Assembly (NCBI GenBank): GCA_011392765.1 | Contig: WYCW01000004.1 | Span: 884,205 to 948,204, forward strand | Reading direction: 5' to 3' | DNA: 64,000 bases | DNA from: Candidatus Thiosymbion ectosymbiont of Catanema sp. Cochon2018 | GTDB taxonomy: Bacteria; Pseudomonadota; Gammaproteobacteria; Chromatiales; Chromatiaceae | Shown: positions 9,972-19,370 of the stretch, piece after piece | Position numbering within the stretch: position 1 is the first letter of the stretch | How the letters are laid out: every line of letters begins with the position of its first letter | Translations under genes and position numbers: made by a program | Notes under the pieces: model-generated | The model's database searches: none | Told to the model about the DNA's origin: nothing | Seen by the model: the letters and a program-made list of their open reading frames with translations, nothing else

Positions 9972-10169
9972 CGTTCCCACGCGGCGAGACTGTGAAAGTA
10001 TTGCTGAATTTTCAGAGGGCCAGGGACAGAGCGACACAATCTCCCCAGATTAAGCGTCATAGCTTTTCCCTAGCCCCACATGGTGCGGAATTTTGCATGG
10101 AACACGTCAATCTCATTCCACCGTCTCCGGGAAAACCGAATACTTTCACAGTCTCGGCGCGTGGGAACG
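9972..10169. mobile_element. ~198-bp MITE with ~30-bp TIRs
   Basis: cgttcccacgcggcgagactgtgaaagtattgc ... tactttcacagtctcggcgcgtgggaacg; similar left end at ~48065-48145. Confidence 0.75.
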
Positions 10170-10218
10170 AGAAAAATAAGCACGAAGTAATCCAATGCCG
10201 AAATACAGGTGAAAACTA

Positions 10219-12708
10219 ATGTATCGGATTTCTATTTTTTCCGGTCGAAGACAAAAGAAACTCATTGGTTTCCCGACCCTTCTGCTTGGTGTGGCTTTCT
10301 TCGTTTCCACCGAGATCTGCATCGCAGCACAATCTCAAGTACCCTGCTATGAAGAAGGAGCGACTTCCCCCAGTTCCTTACTGGCGTGCGTCGATCCCTT
10401 TATCGGTACGAAAGGAAAGGCCAATGGATTCCCCGGCCCACAACTACCATTCGGGATGGTCAGCCTGAGCCCGGACTGCGGCGATTTGACAACCAACTCC
10501 GGCTACCGTAGCGAAAAAAGCAGTGACAATACCATCAGAGGATTCAGTCATCTCCATGTAAGCGGCACCGGCGGAGGTCCGAAGTACGGTGTTATTCTGC
10601 TCTCTCCCGTTCAGGGTGATCTCGACCCATCCAATTACGGATCAAAAAACAGAAGCAGAGAACAGGCGAGGCCGGGATACTACAGCGTTCACCTGGATGA
10701 CTACGAGACAACTGCGGAATTGACCACTTCGCACAGCGTTGGTGTCCACCGATATACTTTTCCCTCATCGACCGATTCCGGAATTCTTTTGGACGTCCGG
10801 CATCACCTTACGCAAAGGGTGGATTTAGCAGAGATTTACAGGGAAGATCAGACATTCGAGGGTGGTGAAGTACGACTTCTCTCGAATCGTGAGATCGCCG
10901 GCTTCGGCAAATACAAGGGGGGATGGAACAAAGGGGAAACCTATACAGTATATTTTTATGCGGTTTTCGACACCGATGCGAAAAGCGGCGGTGTATGGGA
11001 CAAAGATGAAATACGCACAACGGATTTCGACACCGATGCAGAAAGCAACGATGTTTGGGATGGAAAATGTCCAAAGGATACAAAGGACAAATGTGCAGAT
11101 GCCACTCCGAAAGAACGGTTGGGGGCCTTCTTTTCATACGATACGACTCCTGACAAGCCTATCCTCGTGAAGGTAGGTATTTCGTTCAGGAGCGTCGACA
11201 AGGCGCGGCAGAATATCGAGAGAGAAGTACCGGATTGGGATTTCGATAAAGTCCTTCGGTCCGCGGAAAGCAAATGGGAATCGGTCCTGAGCAAAGTACA
11301 GGTCAAAGTGGACCCTGCAAATCGACATAATTCAGCCGATCTCGTCGGCCTTTACTCTGCATTGTACCGATCGCATCTGATGCCCCATGACAGAACCGGC
11401 GAACATCCTGATCCTGAATGGGAACCCGAAGCCGATTATTTCGACGATTATTATGCGATTTGGGATACCTACCGCACACTCCATCCGTTGTTGACAATCA
11501 TCCAACCGGAGATGCAGTCGCGGATGGTGCAGTCATTGCTGCATATCTACAAACATGACGGCTATCTGCCCGATGCGCGTAGCGGAAACTCCAACGGCAG
11601 GACCCAGGGGGGAAGCAACGCCGATATCCTTATAGCCGACGCATTTGCAAAGGGTCTTGCGGGCATCGATTACGAGCTGGCGTTGGAGGCCATGCGGAAG
11701 AACGCAGAAGTCATTCCGTATCCCGACGATGCGGAGAAACACGGCCGGGGTGGGTTACTCGACTTCATCAACAAGGGATACGTCTCGACCGATTACAATC
11801 GATCCGGTACCAGAACCGTAGAATACAGCTACAACGACTTCGCTATTGCATCGGTGGCGGCCGGTCTCGGAAAGAAACGGCTTGCAGCCAAGTATCTGGC
11901 GCGTTCCGGAAATTGGAAAAACCTGTGGAATCTGGGGTACTCGTCATTTGGTTTCACGGGCTTTATCCATCCAAGAGATCGGAAAGGGAAGTGGAGCCCC
12001 GGGTTTTCGGCTTTAGAAGGCAGAACCTGGCATGATGTCTTTTATGAGGACAATACTTGGTCCTACTCCCTGGCAATTCCGCATGACGTTGCCGGCCTGA
12101 TAAAAAAGATCGGTTCACCGAAGCTGCTGAGTAAAAGACTGGATTTCTTATTCGACGGGCACCGTCAGCACTCCATTCGACCCGAGCTCATGTTCAGGAT
12201 CGGCAACGAACCGGACTTCCTGACCCCTTACCTGTATCTTTGGGCCGGTGAACCCCACAAGGCGGCCCAGCGGGTCACAGAGACCTTGCGGACTTATTTC
12301 CGCAGTAAACCGGACGGAGAGCCCCGGCTGCCGGGAAACGACGACGCCGGCGCCCTTTCGAGCTGGTACATCTTCAGTTCCTCGGGCTTCTATCCATTAG
12401 CAGGAACGGATATCTACCTCGTTACCCGTCCGGGCTTTCCGGAAATCTCTTTTTCTCTGAGCAATGGAAAGCGGTTTACCGTGAAGGTAAGAAACTATGC
12501 TCCCGCTGATAAGATGCCTTACATAAAGAAGGCCCGTTTAAATGGAAAGGAGCTGACTCGCGCCTGGTTCAGGCACTCGGAAATCGCTCAGGGAGGCACC
12601 TTAGAGCTGGTCCTGGCAGAAACCCCTTCGGATTGGGCGACGGATCCGGAGAATGTACCGCCGTCAGGCGAGAAGCTGCTGCCTTCCGATATCGAATTAC
12701 AACCCTAA
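10219..12708 (+). CDS. GH92 family glycosyl hydrolase (alpha-mannosidase)
   Basis: 829 aa; CVDPFIGTKGKANGFPGPQLPFGMVSLSPDC, HLHVSGTGGG, YYAIWDTYRTLHPL, GNEPDFLTPYLYLWAGEPHKA, LPGNDDAGALSSWYIFSSSGFYP. Confidence 0.93.
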   Translation: MYRISIFSGRRQKKLIGFPTLLLGVAFFVSTEICIAAQSQVPCYEEGATSPSSLLACVDPFIGTKGKANGFPGPQLPFGMVSLSPDCGDLTTNSGYRSEKSSDNTIRGFSHLHVSGTGGGPKYGVILLSPVQGDLDPSNYGSKNRSREQARPGYYSVHLDDYETTAELTTSHSVGVHRYTFPSSTDSGILLDVRHHLTQRVDLAEIYREDQTFEGGEVRLLSNREIAGFGKYKGGWNKGETYTVYFYAVFDTDAKSGGVWDKDEIRTTDFDTDAESNDVWDGKCPKDTKDKCADATPKERLGAFFSYDTTPDKPILVKVGISFRSVDKARQNIEREVPDWDFDKVLRSAESKWESVLSKVQVKVDPANRHNSADLVGLYSALYRSHLMPHDRTGEHPDPEWEPEADYFDDYYAIWDTYRTLHPLLTIIQPEMQSRMVQSLLHIYKHDGYLPDARSGNSNGRTQGGSNADILIADAFAKGLAGIDYELALEAMRKNAEVIPYPDDAEKHGRGGLLDFINKGYVSTDYNRSGTRTVEYSYNDFAIASVAAGLGKKRLAAKYLARSGNWKNLWNLGYSSFGFTGFIHPRDRKGKWSPGFSALEGRTWHDVFYEDNTWSYSLAIPHDVAGLIKKIGSPKLLSKRLDFLFDGHRQHSIRPELMFRIGNEPDFLTPYLYLWAGEPHKAAQRVTETLRTYFRSKPDGEPRLPGNDDAGALSSWYIFSSSGFYPLAGTDIYLVTRPGFPEISFSLSNGKRFTVKVRNYAPADKMPYIKKARLNGKELTRAWFRHSEIAQGGTLELVLAETPSDWATDPENVPPSGEKLLPSDIELQP

Positions 12709-12924
12709 CGAGGCTTCGTCTCGGACCGACGAGGCGTGACCAACCGCACCGAAGAACCACGGAGGCAGACACGGATAAACACGGATTGTGATCCGTGTTT
12801 ATCTGTGTCTGCCTCCGTGGTTCAAAGGATTTGCAATTCCTGCCCAACAAGAGGCAGAACTATTTTTGTGCAGCGCACAAACTTGACTCAGTTGTAAAGA
12901 TCCGGGTCCCTCAAGGAACCCTAG
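12705..12924 (+). repeat. CTAG-family modular element with periodic CACGGATAAA hairpin cargo
   Basis: taacgaggcttcgtctcggaccgacgaggcgtgacc...ccacggaggcagacacggataaacacggattgtgatccgtg...gggtccctcaaggaaccctag. Confidence 0.8.
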
Positions 12925-13091
12925 GGGGCGTTCTCAATTGAGCCAAATTATCATAAAAATCAAGCCCGTAGGCTGGGTTACGGCCAGGGACGGCTAAACC
13001 CAGCACAGGGTATTGCGGATCGGAAAAGCTGGGTTTCGTTCCTCAACCCAGCCTACAATACTTAGATGATTTATTGATTGAGAACGCCCCC
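12924..13091. mobile_element. 168-bp MITE, TA target (IS630/Tc1-like ends)
   Basis: TA-gggggcgttctcaattgagc...gattgagaacgccccc-TA; interior gtaggctgggtt...aacccagcctac. Confidence 0.82.
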
Positions 13092-13547
13092 TAATATCAC
13101 GTTTCACCTTATTTTTCATTCTCAAATCCGTAGGGTGGGCTGTGCCCACCATCTAGCGAGGCTTCGCCTCAGACCGACGAGGCGTGAATTCTTTTTAACC
13201 ATAGAGGGCACGGAGCACACAGAGATGGAAATGCGATTAGCCCAAGTAGAATGCGGTTGATTGATCAATTTCAATGTTCGCCGTCCGGTCGAGGGTGTTA
13301 AACGCGATAGCGTCTGATTCTCTGTGCACTCTGTGTTCTCTGTGGTGAATAAAGAGAGGTCGCAACGACTCGTACCCTGCGAGTAAGGCTTCGCCTTCAG
13401 ACTGGTAAGGCATGAATTTTTTGTGCCGTGCAAAAACTTGACTCATTTGTAAAGTTACGGGTCCCTCAAGGATCCTAGGCACAGTATTGGTGGGCACAGC
13501 CCACCCTACGAGATATATGCAAAATATGAAGAAACGGCGTACTAGAG
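13092..13547. mobile_element. CTAGTAC-type MITE (same family as the intein insertion), interrupted by a CTAG element
   Basis: gtttcaccttatttttcattctcaaatccgtagggtgggctgtgcccaccatctag[insert]ctaggcacagtattggtgggcacagcccaccctacgagatatatgcaaaatatgaagaaacggcgtactag. Confidence 0.85.
13153..13478 (+). mobile_element. CTAG-bounded element nested in the MITE above
   Basis: Removing 13156-13477 gives accatctaggcacag, identical to the uninterrupted homologue in dnaB. Confidence 0.88.
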
Positions 13548-13628
13548 GGCATCTTGAAAGATTCAAGCTATCCGTGCGGGGCAGGGATACCCCGCCATTT
13601 CTGTTGTACCGAATAGAAGCTGATCGAA

Positions 13629-14831
13629 ATGCATAATAATATTGATAGGGCAAATGGTGGTTGGGTTACATCTCTCTTTCGGGTGGTACATGTGATTTTG
13701 GCCGTAATATTGTTAGGGTTTATTTACTGGCTTCCACCCATTGATATGAGAGAAGGTCTAAAGCTTGAGAATGCGCATATAAAGGATGCGAAGAGAAGAA
13801 TGTCGGATTGGATCAAGGGTGGTGATAATCGCGACCTGGAAGATCTTCCATTCGTAAGGCTGGCACTTGAGGAGCATGACAAGCTTGTCGCTGAAATAGC
13901 CAATAATGCAGAAAGTATGTATGAGTGGTTTCAGCTCAAGTTTATTTTTATCGGCGCAATCGTTGCCGCCGTGTTTTTCAATCTGTACTTCAGAAATCAT
14001 GAGCAACAACCCGGTCAACAGACTGATCAGAATCATGCGCAAGTAATAAAAGATTCGATAACCGGACCGATCGGTATTGGAGTGATTGCTGTTTCTTTGT
14101 TCGTATGCATAGCAGCTGATCTCCATATTGAAAACCGACGCAAGGGGTCCGTGGAAATAGGATTGTGGATACGTTATTTTGTTGAGCAAATCTTTATCCC
14201 CAAATTAAAAGAAGAGACTTCGGAAAAGGATGCTCAGCAGAAAGAACCCCCGCCAGATCCTCCGCAGAAACCCCTGGAAGAGCGATGGGTTGGGTGGGAG
14301 CAATTTTTACGTGATGCCGGAGCTGGGGAAGAGAAAAATCCCGGATTCCATTTTACAGTCGAGGTAACCTTGTTCAAGTGGATCCCACTTCACTCGTTGA
14401 CTTTTCTGATTTTTATTCTTTATGTTTATGTAACGCAAGAGTGGCAATTGAATAATGATAAGAAGGGGGCGGAGAGAAAGAAAAAAATGCTGGGTGAACC
14501 TAAGTTCTGGGCGGTGTTTTTTTTGATCCATTTCCTGATTCTCGCCCTTGCGGTACTGCTTCATACTCTTTCGGGTACTTTGGTCTTCAAGGAATTAGAG
14601 TTGTGGTCATTTTTAAAGTGGTTACCAGGTTTGTTTGGGCGACTAAACCTCCCTGGCAACTTTCCCAATATTTGGTATTTCGTGGGAGCAGCGGTACTGT
14701 TGGCAATCGTGAACCTCGTCTTTTTACAACTCTTGCGCCTATTTACCCCTCAACAGAGCAAGGGTATGCGCAACTATTCAGGTAACATAGTCATACTTGG
14801 CCGTGACTATGATTTGGACCGATGGCGATGA
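13629..14831 (+). CDS. hypothetical multi-spanning membrane protein
   Basis: 400 aa with several hydrophobic segments; no family recognised. Confidence 0.6.
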   Translation: MHNNIDRANGGWVTSLFRVVHVILAVILLGFIYWLPPIDMREGLKLENAHIKDAKRRMSDWIKGGDNRDLEDLPFVRLALEEHDKLVAEIANNAESMYEWFQLKFIFIGAIVAAVFFNLYFRNHEQQPGQQTDQNHAQVIKDSITGPIGIGVIAVSLFVCIAADLHIENRRKGSVEIGLWIRYFVEQIFIPKLKEETSEKDAQQKEPPPDPPQKPLEERWVGWEQFLRDAGAGEEKNPGFHFTVEVTLFKWIPLHSLTFLIFILYVYVTQEWQLNNDKKGAERKKKMLGEPKFWAVFFLIHFLILALAVLLHTLSGTLVFKELELWSFLKWLPGLFGRLNLPGNFPNIWYFVGAAVLLAIVNLVFLQLLRLFTPQQSKGMRNYSGNIVILGRDYDLDRWR

Positions 14832-14849
14832 GCATGTAGGTGCGGACGC

Positions 14850-15136
14850 AATGCCATTAAGTTAAGCGTTGCCAGTCGGCAAACCAGAGGAAAAACTACG
14901 AATCACGCGAATCCCCGCGAATCGGATTCGCGCAGGTTCGTGTGATTCGTAGTTTTCTCTTCCGCACCGGGGCGGTGTTATAACTCTGTTGTTTTCGGGG
15001 CGCAAGGTATTGATTAGCATGTCTATTTGGTGGCGTTCTAACTTTGTTGTTTCGGTTTATGGGATGCCTTGAAAACCCCATGACAGGGAGTTTTCAGGTT
15101 CCCTATACTCGGTAGCAACAAAATTAGAACACCACC
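14850..15136. mobile_element. cluster of three MITE fragments (truncated caatgccattaag type, half of type A, complete type B)
   Basis: caatgccattaagttaagcg...; ggtgttataactctgttg...gtctatttg; ggtggcgttctaac...gaacaccacc. Confidence 0.75.
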
Positions 15137-15199
15137 GACGCGGTGATTGGGTGTGTGCACAAATAACCGGTAATCCATATTCAGAGCGAGGAATTACAA

Positions 15200-16609
15200 A
15201 TGGAAGAGAGAAGCGTCGATGTCGCCGTCATCGGGTCGGGCACTGCCGGCCTCAATGCCCTCGGCCAGATCCGTCGTGCCGGCAAGTCCTTCGTACTCAT
15301 CAACGGCGGCGAACCCGGAACCACCTGCGCCCGGGTCGGCTGCATGCCGTCCAAGGCCATGATCCAGGTGGCAGAGGACTATCACCGCCGGCTGCGCCTG
15401 GGCAAGTACGGCGTCGCCGGATATCGGGAGCCGACCCTCGACGGCAGGCAGGCCATGGAGCACATCCAGGACCTGCGGGACACCTTCGTCGAGCGGGTAC
15501 TCGGCAAGTCCACCGACAAGATGCCCCCGGACCGATTTATCCGGGACTACGCCAGATTCGTCGAGCCCACTCTGCTGGAGGTCGGGGGGCAGCGCATCCG
15601 CGCCCGGAGCGTGGTCGTCGCCACCGGCTCGCGGCCCCTGGTGCCGCCGGCCTGGCAGGCCTTCGGCGAGCGGATCCTCACGACCGATGAGCTCTTCGAG
15701 CTGGAGGATCTGCCGACCTCGGTAGCGGTCATCGGGCTCGGGACTATCGGCCCGGAGCTGGGCCAGAGTCTGCACCGCCTGGGCGTCGAGGTCACGGGCT
15801 TCGATCAGCTCACGACCATTGCCGGCACCCAGGACCCGGAGGTGACGACCTGCGCCATCGACCTGATGGGCAAGGAGTTTCCCATCCACTTGGGACAGGC
15901 CGCCCAAATCGCCGAGGAAGGCGACAAGCTGCGCGTGACGGCCGACGAGAACAGTGTGCTGGTGGAACGGGTCCTGTGCAGTATCGGCCGCGTCCCGAAC
16001 GTCGAGAGGCTCGGCCTGGAGAACCTGGGCGTGGAGTTGGACGCCCGCGGTCTCCCGGCCTATGACCCCGACAGCATGCAGGTGGGGGACCTCCCGGTCT
16101 TTCTCGCCGGCGACATCACCGGCGAGCGCCTGATCCTCCACGAAGCGGCCGACGAGGGTAAGATCGCCGGTTACAACGCCGCCCGCGACCAGGTCACCGC
16201 CTTCCGCCGCAAGGTGCCCCTGTCCATCAACTTCTGCGACCCCAACATCTGCGCCGTGGGTAGGCGTTGGAACGACCTGGACCAGGCGACCACGGCCGTG
16301 GGCCAGATCCGCTTCGCACCCGTCGGACGGGCGCTGATCATGGGCAGCAACCGGGGCATGCTGCGCGTCTACGCCGATCAGCGCAGCGGCGTCATCCTGG
16401 GTGCGGAAATGATCGCGCCCAAAGGCGAGAACCTGGCCCATCTGCTGTGCTGGTGCATCGAGCAGGGGCTGACGGTCGGGCGGTTGCTGCGCATGCCCTT
16501 TTACCACCCGGTCATCGAGGAGGCCCTGCAGGCGGCCCTCTATGACCTCTACGACAAGGTCGAGGCCAAGAACGAGGGACTTACCGAGCTATTCCCCGAC
16601 ACTCACTAG
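15200..16609 (+). CDS. dihydrolipoyl dehydrogenase-like FAD/NAD disulfide oxidoreductase
   Basis: VAVIGSGTAGLNALGQIRRAGKSFVLINGGEPGTTCARVGCMPSKAMIQ; VFLAGDITGERLILHEAADEGKIAGYNA. Confidence 0.9.
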   Translation: MEERSVDVAVIGSGTAGLNALGQIRRAGKSFVLINGGEPGTTCARVGCMPSKAMIQVAEDYHRRLRLGKYGVAGYREPTLDGRQAMEHIQDLRDTFVERVLGKSTDKMPPDRFIRDYARFVEPTLLEVGGQRIRARSVVVATGSRPLVPPAWQAFGERILTTDELFELEDLPTSVAVIGLGTIGPELGQSLHRLGVEVTGFDQLTTIAGTQDPEVTTCAIDLMGKEFPIHLGQAAQIAEEGDKLRVTADENSVLVERVLCSIGRVPNVERLGLENLGVELDARGLPAYDPDSMQVGDLPVFLAGDITGERLILHEAADEGKIAGYNAARDQVTAFRRKVPLSINFCDPNICAVGRRWNDLDQATTAVGQIRFAPVGRALIMGSNRGMLRVYADQRSGVILGAEMIAPKGENLAHLLCWCIEQGLTVGRLLRMPFYHPVIEEALQAALYDLYDKVEAKNEGLTELFPDTH

Positions 16610-16825
16610 CGAGGCTTCGCCTCAGACCGACAAGGCGTGAGGCCCCAAAAGCCCCTCTCCCGTAAGGCCCCATCTCCTACGCCCAACCAGCCGTTGGAGA
16701 GCCGGGATAGGTCGAAATCGGGATCGGGATCGCAATCGGAATCTCGATCCCGATCCCGATCCCGATTTATGCACTGCACAAACTTGACTCATTTGTAAAG
16801 ATGCAGGTCCCTCAAGGAATCCTAG
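16606..16825 (+). repeat. CTAG-bounded modular element, ATCGGG hairpin cargo
   Basis: ctagcgaggcttcgcctcagaccgacaaggcgtgaggcc...aggtccctcaaggaatcctag. Confidence 0.88.
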
Positions 16826-16835
16826 TCGACCCGGG

Positions 16836-17925
16836 GTGGGCGCGTATGAATTGCTTTACAGCTGCCTCGTGCGATCCGAAGCGGACATGACGGTCGACCG
16901 CGACGAGCTCGAACGATGCCTTGATAAGCTGCGGGGGCAGGTGTCCGATCTCCGGGCAGGTCTCTTCGGGCCGGGCTCCATGGCGTGGGAGATCGAGCGC
17001 GAGATGATCCTCCTGGCCGGCGGCGGGAGGGCGACCCTGTTGCAACTCGCCCATCCCTTCGTCGCCTACGCGATCGAGCAACACTCGGTGACCAAGTCCG
17101 GGCAGTGTTATAACTCTGTTATTACAGGGGCGCAAGATATTGATTAGCATATCTATTTGAACCCTGAGAAACAAAGTTGGAACACCACCCAAGTCCGATC
17201 TCGCCGGGCGCTTCGAGCGGACGTTCGCCAACGTCTATGCGATGGCATTCGGTGACCTCGAGAGCGCCATCCGATCCGCGAGACGGGTCTGGAGCATCCA
17301 CTCGCGGGTCCATGGGGAGATCACCGACGATGCGGGACGGTTCCCGAAGGGCAGCCGCTACGAGGCGCTGGATGCCGATGCCCTCGTCTGGGTCTGGTCG
17401 ACGCTCGTCGATTCGGCGGTAGTGGTGTTCGAGCTGGCCGTACGGACCCTCGATCATCACGAAAAGAAGCGCTACTACGACGAATCTAAGCTGTTCGCGC
17501 TCCTGTTCGGGATTCGGGGCGAGGACCTGCCTGCCGACTGGTCGGAGTTCGGGCGCTATAACCGCGAGATGTGGGTCTCGGACACGCTCGCCGTGAACCG
17601 CCCGGCCGCCGAGGTGTCTCGTTTCCTGCTCACCCCGCGCCGGCCCTGGCTGCGCACGTTCGTCGACGAGTACGAGGTGCTGACCGCCGGCATGATGCCG
17701 CACAGTCTGAGGGAGGAATACGGGCTTGCGTACTCGCCTCGTCGGTTCCGCCAGGCAGCAAGGCGCTTGCGGATGCTCCATCGCATGACCCCGCACCGCC
17801 TTCGCTACACGCCGTCGTACATCGAGGCCCGGCGGCGCCTGAAGGGTGTGGACGCGCGCGATTACGTCGGGTGGTTCCTCTACCGGGGGATGATGAAGGT
17901 GCTTCTCCCACCGCCCGGTGGTTGA
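16836..17925 (+). pseudogene. DUF2236 / MpaB-like oxygenase gene disrupted by a MITE
   Basis: LFGPGSMAWEIEREMILLAGGGRATLLQLAHPFVAYAIEQHSVTKS | DLAGRFERTFANVYAMAFGDLESAIRSARRVWSIHSRVHGEI...; frames rejoin after MITE removal. Confidence 0.88.
17102..17188. mobile_element. 87-bp MITE ('type A') with 9-bp TSD
   Basis: ccaagtccg-ggcagtgttataactctgtt...aacaaagttggaacaccac-ccaagtccg. Confidence 0.9.
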
Positions 17926-17936
17926 GAGGCTGTCTA

Positions 17937-18037
17937 GGGGGCGTTCTCAATTAAGCCAAATCCATGTAGCGCAGGCGTCCCGCCTGCCGGAACGCGGGCG
18001 TTTCGCCCGCGGGTTGCAGGCGAGACGCCTGCGTTAC
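17937..18037. repeat. IS630-like MITE end plus GTAGCGCAGGCGTC hairpin
   Basis: ctagggggcgttctcaattaagcc...tgtagcgcaggcgtcccgcctgc...gcaggcgagacgcctgcgtta. Confidence 0.65.
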
Positions 18038-18093
18038 ACCCCGCTGTGTTTATTTGCGTCCATTTGCGTTGATTTGCGGCAAAAAAACAGGAC

Positions 18094-18738
18094 CTAGACC
18101 CAATAAACACTGCGGGTCATGACCTTCGATGCCAGGCGCATGGCGAGCTTGACCGGTCCCGGCAGGGTTGCGCCGCCGGCGGCCTTGGCCACCTCCGCAT
18201 GGTGCATCTCGTCCGTCTTCATCTCATCGAGAACGGCGCGGGTCTTGCGATCGGTAACGGGAATCTCGGCCAGGTGCCCATCGAGGTGATTCTCCACCTG
18301 GCGCTCGGTCTCGACCACGAAGCCCAGGCTCCATTTGTCGCCCACCAGTCCGGCGAGGGCACCGATCGTAAAAGAGCCTGCGTACCACAAGGGATTGAGG
18401 AGGCTCTTGCGGTCGCCGAGCTCACCGATGCGGGTCTCACACCAGTGGAGGTGGTCGTTCTCTTCCCGGGCCGAGCGTTCCATACTCTGTTGCACCTCGG
18501 GTCGACGGGCGGTAAGGGCCTGGCCCTGATACAGGGCTTGGGCGCATACCTCCCCGGTGTGGTTGATCCGCATCAGGCGTGCGATGTGTTTGCGTTCCTG
18601 CTCGGAGAACTCGGCCTCGGCGATGCCTTTGGCCGGATTGGGCCGGCCGGTAGTCGGTGGCCTGCCGAAGACGGTGCGTACGGCCTGGTCGAGATTGACC
18701 AGGACCCGGTCGATGGGGCTGAAGTTGCGTGTAGTCAT
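18094..18738 (-). CDS. coq7: 2-polyprenyl-3-methyl-6-methoxy-1,4-benzoquinone monooxygenase
   Basis: [69 protein letters not shown]. Confidence 0.95.
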   Translation of the reverse strand: MTTRNFSPIDRVLVNLDQAVRTVFGRPPTTGRPNPAKGIAEAEFSEQERKHIARLMRINHTGEVCAQALYQGQALTARRPEVQQSMERSAREENDHLHWCETRIGELGDRKSLLNPLWYAGSFTIGALAGLVGDKWSLGFVVETERQVENHLDGHLAEIPVTDRKTRAVLDEMKTDEMHHAEVAKAAGGATLPGPVKLAMRLASKVMTRSVYWV

Positions 18739-18755
18739 GGCTGCTGAAGGTAGAA

Positions 18756-18973
18756 TGCCTTGAGAGACCCGAATCTTTACAAATGAGTCAGGTTTGTGCA
18801 GTGCACAAATCGGGATCGGGATCGGGATCGAAATCGAGATTCCGATTGCGATCCCGATCCCGATTTCGACCTACCCCGGCTCTCCAACGGCTGGTTGGGC
18901 GTAGGAGATGGGGCCTCACGGGAGAGGGGCTTTTGGGGCATCATGCCTCGTCGGTCTGAGGCGAAGCCTCGCT
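18756..18973 (-). repeat. CTAG-family modular element (degenerate CTAG ends), ATCGGG hairpin cargo
   Basis: ccttgagagacccgaatctttacaaatgagtcaggtttgtgcagtgcacaaatcgggatcggg...ctcgtcggtctgaggcgaagcctcgctgg. Confidence 0.83.
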
Positions 18974-19052
18974 GGATTGTGCGCCGGCAGTGCGGCAGGT
19001 TCAAGGAAACATGATAACCTGCGCTCCTATTCCCAAGTCGGGTCTGTCGCTC

Positions 19053-19370
19053 ATGTCTTACTACCGCTACCATGTGTTTTTCTGCACCAACCGGCGCGAC
19101 GACGGCAGCCAGTGTTGCGCTCGGTGCAATGCGTCGGGTCTGCGCGACCACCTCAAGCAACGTTCCAAGGAGCTCGGTCTCACAGGTCCGGGGGGCGTTC
19201 GCATCAATACGGCAGGGTGCCTGGACCGGTGCGCCGCCGGTCCGGTGATCGTGGTCTATCCCGAGGCTACCTGGTACACCTATGTCGATCGGGAAGACCT
19301 CGAAGAGATCCTGGCCGAGCACCTGATCGGGGGCCGCATCGTGGAACGCCTGCGGTTAAATGCTGAATGA
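19053..19370 (+). CDS. (2Fe-2S) ferredoxin domain protein
   Basis: MSYYRYHVFFCTNRRDDGSQCC...VRINTAGCLDRCAAGPVIVVYPEATWYTYVDREDLEEILAEHLIGG. Confidence 0.9.
   Translation: MSYYRYHVFFCTNRRDDGSQCCARCNASGLRDHLKQRSKELGLTGPGGVRINTAGCLDRCAAGPVIVVYPEATWYTYVDREDLEEILAEHLIGGRIVERLRLNAE

Noticed and set aside
15194-16507. 437-aa minus-strand ORF opposite the Lpd-like gene
   Set aside because: Antisense shadow of a clear oxidoreductase.
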